A stretch of 39,728 nt of DNA from NCBI GenBank assembly GCA_947627215.1, contig CANQVD010000036.1, forward strand, positions 1-39,728. Reading direction: 5' to 3'. The DNA comes from an uncultured Eisenbergiella sp. Its GTDB lineage: Bacteria > Bacillota > Clostridia > Lachnospirales > Lachnospiraceae. Shown piece after piece: positions 35,082-39,728 of this stretch (position 1 is its first letter; the number at the start of each line of letters is the position of its first letter). Made by a program: the position numbers and the translations under genes. The notes under the pieces are model-generated. The model ran no database searches. It was given only the letters and a program-made list of their open reading frames with translations, and was not told where the DNA came from.

Positions 35082-35558
35082 TCATATTTTTGTATGTTCG
35101 GCCCTGTCGTGCTTCTTTCCCAGCCAGACCTCCGCCGCCTTTCCTTCGTGCATGACCAGTCCCCTCTCCGCAAGCCGGCATCCGATGTCCGCCTCGATCT
35201 TCTCATCGAAGCGATGGGATCTCAGCAGCCGGCGAAAGCGCAGCAGCGTACTGGCGTCCGGCGCCTGCTCATGAAGGAAATCCAAATGCAGGAAGGAACG
35301 CATGGAATAGCTGTCATAAACGGCATCCTCCATACCCTCGCCGGAAAGCCGGAACCAGTTCTGCATCAGATACATGCGCAGCATCGTCTCGATCCCGCGG
35401 GGCTTTCGTCCCCGCCTGCCCTTCGGATAGAAGGGTTCGATCATTTCCGTCCACTCTGCCCACGGAAGGATCCGATCCATCTCGTTGAGAAACGTCTCCC
35501 GCTTCGTGATCCGCTTTCGATTGGAATATTCAATATCGGAAAAGGTCTGCTGCATCAT
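35082..35558 (-). pseudogene. truncated IS5-family transposase
   Basis: 158 aa matching only the N-terminal half of an IS5-type transposase (~320 aa): TFSDIEYSNRKRITKRETFL, EMDRILPWAEWTEMIEPFYPK, IETMLRMYLMQNWFRLSGEGMEDAVYDSYSMRSF, PDASTLLRFRRLL. Similarity ends near residue 145 (RGLVMHEGK) and most of the DDE catalytic core is gone, so it cannot transpose. It has a good ribosome site (GAGGAGG) overlapping the larC stop and ends 8 nt before the DUF5722 start. No inverted ends were recognised. It may still be translated as part of the lar transcript. Confidence 0.8.
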
Positions 35559-35571
35559 CGGTATGTCCTCC

Positions 35572-36849
35572 TCAGGCGTTCCCCTCCGCCAGTCTGCGCA
35601 CCTCCTCCAGGCTCATCCCCTGTTCCCGCGCGATCCGGGCCAGGTCCTCATATTCCAGCTTGGAGCGCGTGACACCGTACCCGGAGGAATCCTTGCGGTG
35701 CACCGTGCCGTAGGGCGTTTCCAGCGCGACGGTTTTCCGGTCCAGCACATAACGGCGCGTTTTTGTCTCCCGGATGCCGATGGTGGTCGTATGCCGGTAA
35801 AGGAGCTCCACCATCTTTTCCCTGTCGCTCTCCGGACACATCACGCGGATCAGGGTGCCCGGCCTGGATTTCTTCATGCCGATGGGTACGGTATAAACCT
35901 CCAGCGCACCGCCCTCCAGCAGCCGCTCCATCGCGAACCCGACGGCCTCCGCCGTCATGTCGTCCACGTTGCAGGACAGCTCTGTCACCTCATCGGTATG
36001 CTCCTGCGCCGTTCCGAGCATGGCGCGGACACAGTTGGCCGCTTCAAAATCCTTTTTCCCCATCCCGTATCCGATGCTCTGCACCCGCATGACAGGCATA
36101 TCGCCGAACCGCGCCGCAAAATACTTCAGCAGCGCCGCGCCGGTGGGCGTACAGAGCTCGCCCCGGATGCTCCCTCCGTAGATCGGCACATCCCGCAGGA
36201 GCCAGGCTGCAGCGGGCGCCGGCACCGGCAGGATCCCGTGGGCGCAGCGCACTGTCCCGCTTCCCACATGGACCGGGGAAACCACCACCGCATCCGGCGC
36301 AATCCGGTCCATCAGAAGACAGACCGCCGTCACATCCATCACGGCATCCAGCGTTCCCACTTCATGAAAATGGATCTCCGATACCGGTACGCCGTGCGCA
36401 TGGCTTTCCGCCTCGGCGATCAGACCGTACACCGCCAGGATATCGTTCCGCACCTTCTCCGCATCCTTCACATCAGCCGGAAGGTTCAGATGATCCCGCA
36501 CGATATGCTCTACATCGTGGAGGCCGGTATGATGATGCGCATGGCCGCCGTGGTCATGGGTATGATCGTGGCCGCCGTGGCCGTCCATATCGTGCACATG
36601 GTCGTGATCTTCGTGCCCGTGACCGTCCCGGTCCAGGCTTTCTTCCTCTTCCCCATCCACCGTCACGCGAAAATGCGTGCCCCGGATCCCGCATTTTACG
36701 GAAGGCTCTGCCGTCACGCGGACGCCGGGCAGCCCCAGCGCGTTTAGCTGCACCAGAAACGCATCGGGATCCGGCAGCAGCTCCAGCAATGCGGCCGCGA
36801 GCATATCACCGGCCGCCCCCATCCCGCAGTCCAGATACAGTGTTTTCAT
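35572..36849 (-). CDS. larC: nickel-pincer cofactor nickel insertase
   Basis: 425-aa LarC, which inserts nickel into the pyridinium bis-thiocarboxylate mononucleotide made by LarB and LarE, using CTP. The N-terminus MKTLYLDCGMGAAGDMLAAAL is the family signature. Residues 77-111 hold fifteen histidines (e.g. HGHEDHDHVHD) for metal binding or storage. SEIHFHEVGTLDAVMDV and GRPGTLIRVMCPE-like segments follow. In Lactobacillus the gene needs a programmed frameshift; here it is one frame. Last of the larE-larB-larC set; 15 nt after larB. Confidence 0.93.
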   Translation of the reverse strand: MKTLYLDCGMGAAGDMLAAALLELLPDPDAFLVQLNALGLPGVRVTAEPSVKCGIRGTHFRVTVDGEEEESLDRDGHGHEDHDHVHDMDGHGGHDHTHDHGGHAHHHTGLHDVEHIVRDHLNLPADVKDAEKVRNDILAVYGLIAEAESHAHGVPVSEIHFHEVGTLDAVMDVTAVCLLMDRIAPDAVVVSPVHVGSGTVRCAHGILPVPAPAAAWLLRDVPIYGGSIRGELCTPTGAALLKYFAARFGDMPVMRVQSIGYGMGKKDFEAANCVRAMLGTAQEHTDEVTELSCNVDDMTAEAVGFAMERLLEGGALEVYTVPIGMKKSRPGTLIRVMCPESDREKMVELLYRHTTTIGIRETKTRRYVLDRKTVALETPYGTVHRKDSSGYGVTRSKLEYEDLARIAREQGMSLEEVRRLAEGNA

Positions 36850-36864
36850 CTTTTTCTCCCAAAT

Positions 36865-37611
36865 CTATCGGATATGATTGATCATACTGGCAAGATACCC
36901 GGCCCCGAAGCCGTTGTCGATGTTGACCACCGACACGCCGCTGGCACAGGAATTGAGCATGGACAGCAGCGCGGACAGACCGCCAAAGGACGCTCCATAG
37001 CCCACGCTGGTGGGCACAGCGATCACGGGGCAGTCCGCCAGACCGCCGATGACGCTGGCCAGCGCCCCTTCCATTCCCGCGATGGCGATGATCACGCTGG
37101 CCGACATGATATCATCCAGATGGGCCAGCACCCGGTGCAGGCCCGCCACGCCCACATCATAGAGCCGCGTCACCTCGTTGCCCAGGATCCGGGCGGTCAG
37201 CGCGGCCTCCTCTGCCACCGGGATATCGCTGGTCCCTCCGGTAGCCACCACGATGGTCCCCAGCCCGTCCGGCTTCGGCAGTCCGCCGATGATACCCACT
37301 CTTGCCTCCCGGTGATATTCCATCGGGTGTACCTCCGAAACGGCCGTAGCTGCCTGTTCCGAAAGCCTGGTGATCAGGATATTTCCCTGCCCGTGTTTTT
37401 TCATGGTATCCGCGATACCGATGATCTGCTCCGGCGTCTTGCCCGCACCGTAAATCACCTCGGCCGCCCCCTGGCGCACCTTTCTGTGCAGATCCACCTT
37501 GGCATATCCGATATCCTCAAAGGGCTGGCTCTTGATCCGCAAGAGCGCCTCATCCACAGAGGTCTCCCCGGATCTCACCGCCTCCAGGATCTGTCTGATT
37601 TCGTTATTCAT
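36865..37611 (-). CDS. larB: nickel-pincer cofactor biosynthesis carboxylase
   Basis: 248-aa LarB, which carboxylates nicotinic acid adenine dinucleotide and releases AMP to give the dicarboxylated pyridinium mononucleotide. The N-terminal region (ILEAVRSGETSVDEALLRI; AKVDLHRKVRQGAAEVIYGAGKTPEQI) and the C-terminal PurE-like half (GGTSDIPVAEEAALTARILG; GMEGALASVIGGLADCPVIAVPTSVGYGASFGG) are both clear. ATG follows GGGAGGTGCGGC. It lies between larE and larC. Confidence 0.94.
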   Translation of the reverse strand: MNNEIRQILEAVRSGETSVDEALLRIKSQPFEDIGYAKVDLHRKVRQGAAEVIYGAGKTPEQIIGIADTMKKHGQGNILITRLSEQAATAVSEVHPMEYHREARVGIIGGLPKPDGLGTIVVATGGTSDIPVAEEAALTARILGNEVTRLYDVGVAGLHRVLAHLDDIMSASVIIAIAGMEGALASVIGGLADCPVIAVPTSVGYGASFGGLSALLSMLNSCASGVSVVNIDNGFGAGYLASMINHIR

Positions 37612-37670
37612 GCCGCACCTCCCTGTTCGCTGACCCCAAAACGCACTCCCGCTCCCGCATCCTTTTGCCG

Positions 37671-38420
37671 CTATTTTCCCCGCGCCTCCAGATCCAGCAG
37701 GACCGCTCCGTACGCTTTCTTCAATTCCCTCACGATTTCCTCTCTGGCCGCCAGGAACCGCTCCATCTGCCCCTCCGGGATCTGGATCCTGGCGCAGTCA
37801 TGAAACAGCCGCACCCGAAAATCGGTAAAGCCCAGGGAGAACAGATAATCCTCCGCCGCCTCCGTGCGCACCAGCTTCTCCTCCGTGATCTCCTCTCCCG
37901 CGGGGATCCGCGTCGCCAGACAGGCATAGGCCGGCTTATCCCAGGTGAAAAGCCTGCCCTCCTTCGACAGCCTGCGCACCTCCGCCTTGGTCAGTCCGCA
38001 TTCCCGCAGCGGGGAACGGACGGCCATTTCCCGCAGGGCCCGCATTCCCGGCCGGTCAGCGGCATCATCGGAAGCGTTGGTTCCGTCCATCAGCACAAAA
38101 AAGCCGTCTTTTTCCGCCGCCTCCAGTATGCTGCCGAAAATGGCCCGCTTGCAGAAATAGCAGCGGTCCGCCGGATTCTCCCGCACCCCCGGCGCAGCCA
38201 GCACATCCGGCGTCAGCACCCGCATATCCGCGCCCAGCTCCCGCGCCAGGCGCAGGGCGTCCTCATATTCAAATTCCGGCTGAAACGCGGACTTCACATA
38301 ATACGCCCGCACAACCGCCCCTTCCCGGAGCGCCGCATACAGCAGATACGATGAATCCACGCCGCCGGAAAAGGCCAGCGCGATCCTCCGGTTCTCCCGA
38401 AAGAAATCCTGAAGCGTCAT
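37671..38420 (-). CDS. larE: nickel-pincer cofactor sulfur transferase
   Basis: 249-aa PP-loop ATPase; ALAFSGGVDSSYLL (15-26) binds ATP to adenylate the carboxylate before sulfur is added. Cys167 in AYACLATRIP is at the site of the sulfur-donating Cys176 of Lactobacillus LarE. A further pair, Cys87 and Cys90 (RCYFCK), is present; three-cysteine LarE proteins, such as one from Thermotoga as I recall, hold a [4Fe-4S] cluster and act catalytically rather than by sacrificing the cysteine. The ATG at 38420 follows GGAAAGGGGAAAAGAG; the longer frame to 38672 overlaps the acetyltransferase gene. No larA lies in the window. Confidence 0.92.
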   Translation of the reverse strand: MTLQDFFRENRRIALAFSGGVDSSYLLYAALREGAVVRAYYVKSAFQPEFEYEDALRLARELGADMRVLTPDVLAAPGVRENPADRCYFCKRAIFGSILEAAEKDGFFVLMDGTNASDDAADRPGMRALREMAVRSPLRECGLTKAEVRRLSKEGRLFTWDKPAYACLATRIPAGEEITEEKLVRTEAAEDYLFSLGFTDFRVRLFHDCARIQIPEGQMERFLAAREEIVRELKKAYGAVLLDLEARGK

Positions 38421-38497
38421 CTCTTTTCCCCTTTCCTGACGGTCATCCCGCGGCCCGCCGATACAACCCGCTGACCCTTTCCAAAGCCGGCCGGGTA

Positions 38498-39130
38498 TCA
38501 CGGAAGCTGTGCCGCGACGGTCTGAAAAATGTCCTGCATCCGGTCCTTCTCCGTGATCGGACGGATAACTCTGCACGGATTTCCGACAGCAAGGCTTCCC
38601 GGCGGGATGTCTTTCGTCACAACACTGCCCGCGCCGATCACGCTGCCCGCGCCGATCGTCACGCCGCCGCACACGACCACGTTAGAGGCCAGCCAGCAAC
38701 TGTCCCCGATCACCACAGGCCTCGCGTATTCCAGGTTATAAAAGCTGCCGTCCTTACGCTGCCGGATATTCCGCTCTTCCGCGAGCATCGGGTGCAGGGG
38801 CGTCGCAATGGTGACGTTCGGCCCGATCATCACGTTATCGCCGATATACACAGGACAGACATCCAGACAGGTGAAATTGAAATTGGCTCCGCTGAATTTT
38901 CCGAAATGCGTATTGCAGCCGTAATCGAAATAGATCGGGGCCTGAAGCAGGGGCGTTTCTGCCGAGCTGGAAAGCAACTGCCGCAGAATCTCCGCCTGAA
39001 GCTCCGGCTCGTCCTCATCCGTCAGATTGTAACGCCTGGCGAGCTTCCTCGCCTTCAGGCGCAGACGGCTCAGCTCCGGATCCGAAGGATCATAAAGCTG
39101 TCCCGCAAGCATTTTTTCTTTTTCCGTCAT
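38498..39130 (-). CDS. sugar O-acetyltransferase (maltose/galactoside acetyltransferase type)
   Basis: 210-aa left-handed beta-helix acetyltransferase. N-terminal TEKEKMLAGQLYDPSDPEL is the maltose-acetyltransferase domain; hexapeptide repeats (IGDNVMIGPNVTI, IGDSCWLASNVVVCGGVTIGAGSVIGAGSVV) build the helix, and His113 in ATPLHPM is the catalytic base. The C-terminus KDIPPGSLAVGNPCRVIR is standard. ATG 39130 matches the family start; the frame upstream to 39163 begins at the predicted transcription start. It precedes larE by 77 nt in the same direction. Confidence 0.92.
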   Translation of the reverse strand: MTEKEKMLAGQLYDPSDPELSRLRLKARKLARRYNLTDEDEPELQAEILRQLLSSSAETPLLQAPIYFDYGCNTHFGKFSGANFNFTCLDVCPVYIGDNVMIGPNVTIATPLHPMLAEERNIRQRKDGSFYNLEYARPVVIGDSCWLASNVVVCGGVTIGAGSVIGAGSVVTKDIPPGSLAVGNPCRVIRPITEKDRMQDIFQTVAAQLP

Positions 39131-39169
39131 CTCCCCCGATGCCTTTCCCCTTTGTATTTTCATTCAATT

Positions 39170-39198
39170 ATTATACAAAAGCTGAAAACAAAATACAA
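39170..39198 (-). promoter_or_regulatory. promoter of the acetyltransferase gene
   Basis: On the minus strand TTGTAT (39193-39198), 17-nt spacer, TATAAT (39170-39175). The transcription start would be near 39163, which supports the ATG at 39130. The same transcript may read on into larE-larB-larC. Confidence 0.6.
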
Positions 39199-39437
39199 TT
39201 CCTTTTTCGCCGAAGACTGAACTGCCGGGGAGTTGATATAATCTCCGGCAGCGCTGTTCCTGTCTGCGGCTCCGGGAGAGGCCTTTCCCATACCTCTCCC
39301 CCAGGTTGACCGCACGCATTCCGGTCCTTCCGGAATCCGGATTTCCCGTCGGTTTATCACCCGCCGCCGTCATCGGCACATACATAAAACCCACAATCTT
39401 TTTCCTGAAAATCATATTCATTTTTCCGGAAGTCTGC
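39199..39437. other. intergenic region with several GC-rich hairpins
   Basis: No gene is seen here. It holds CTGCCGGGGAG / CTCCGGCAG (39223-39251, one bulge), GGGAGAGG (39274-39281) / CCTCTCCC (39293-39300), and ATTCCGG-TCCTT-CCGGAAT (about 39319-39337). They lie between two divergent genes, so they are not simple terminators; a small RNA or structured leader is possible but not shown. Confidence 0.4.
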
Positions 39438-39443
39438 TATACT
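39438..39443 (+). promoter_or_regulatory. extended -10 of the MATE gene promoter
   Basis: TGC-TATACT, an extended -10, lies 47 nt before the MATE start codon. The -35 (TATTCA, 39415-39420) is poor, as is usual for extended -10 promoters. Confidence 0.5.
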
Positions 39444-39489
39444 GAAACAGGCAGTTCATATTTTCAGACAGCAGGAGGAAACAAAAGCC

Positions 39490-39728
39490 ATGGCACAGGC
39501 GAAACAGGATATGGGAAGCGGCAGCATCAAAAAGCTCCTGGCGCAGTTGGCGATTCCCGCCGTTGTGGCGCAGATCATCAATCTCCTTTATAATATCGTA
39601 GACCGTATTTATATCGGCCACATCCCTGACATCGGCGCCTCCGCACTGACCGGCGTGGGCCTGTTCGCGCCGATCCTGATGCTCATCGGCGCCTTCGCCA
39701 TGATGGTAGGCTCCGGCGGCGCGCCCCG
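39490..39728 (+). CDS. MATE-family efflux transporter, 5' part only
   Basis: The first 79 residues of a multidrug and toxin extrusion protein, cut by the window end. MGSGSIKKLLAQLAIPAVVAQIINLLYNIVDRIYIGHI is the typical first helix with the family NLLYNIVD motif, followed by the second helix and MVGSGGAP. The ATG is preceded by AGGAGG, 11 nt upstream, slightly long spacing. Sodium- or proton-driven export of drugs or metabolites is expected; the substrate is unknown. Confidence 0.88.
   Translation, partial: MAQAKQDMGSGSIKKLLAQLAIPAVVAQIINLLYNIVDRIYIGHIPDIGASALTGVGLFAPILMLIGAFAMMVGSGGAP

Noticed and set aside
35485-36747. Plus-strand open frame (420 aa) opposite larC
   Set aside because: Antisense shadow; LarC has full-length family motifs on the other strand.

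Overview
The window looks like chromosomal DNA from a gut-type Clostridia bacterium, most likely Lachnospiraceae (inference). The reasons are strong GGAGG-type ribosome sites, an LplABC-type sugar importer with no ATPase gene beside it, a YesN-like AraC regulator, many intracellular glycosidases, and an F-ATPase operon next to metY, larBCE and MATE genes. No rRNA, tRNA or CRISPR array was seen. Base composition changes visibly near 21.6 kb: the left part is more AT-rich and the right part distinctly GC-rich.

Left part (1-21.5 kb): a glycan import and breakdown locus. An alpha/beta hydrolase is divergent from a LacI-type regulator fused to a solute-binding-protein domain. A response regulator with Glu in place of the phospho-acceptor Asp follows; it has a consensus promoter and a LacI-like palindrome. 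Then come, on the minus strand, two permeases, a binding lipoprotein, a terminator-like hairpin, an unrecognised 412-aa protein and a distant GH95-like enzyme. A GH38 alpha-mannosidase is divergent from an MFS transporter, a GH3 beta-xylosidase/glucosidase and a GH95 alpha-L-fucosidase. None of the glycosidases has a signal peptide, so oligosaccharides are probably imported and then trimmed in the cytoplasm. Mannose, fucose and xylose activities together fit a plant-type N-glycan or another mixed glycan (inference).

Middle (21.6-24.5 kb): a compact two-gene unit, a ribbon-helix-helix repressor followed 1 nt later by a membrane protein. That protein has a two-helix channel-like membrane part, Rossmann/RCK-like domains and a C-terminal RyR-like domain. 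It is driven by a consensus promoter overlapped by CAGTGAA repeats. GNAT and HIT genes follow.

Right part (24.5-39.7 kb): an F-type ATP synthase operon, atpI-a-c-b-[b-delta-alpha fusion]-gamma-beta-epsilon. The fusion protein is the most surprising gene here because alpha occurs three times per enzyme while delta occurs once. Epsilon lacks its C-terminal helical domain. Upstream lie a ~190-bp hairpin repeat, a LURP-one-related protein, metY, a secreted DUF5722 protein, an IS5-type transposase remnant, larC-larB-larE, a sugar O-acetyltransferase and, on the plus strand, the start of a MATE exporter that runs off the end.
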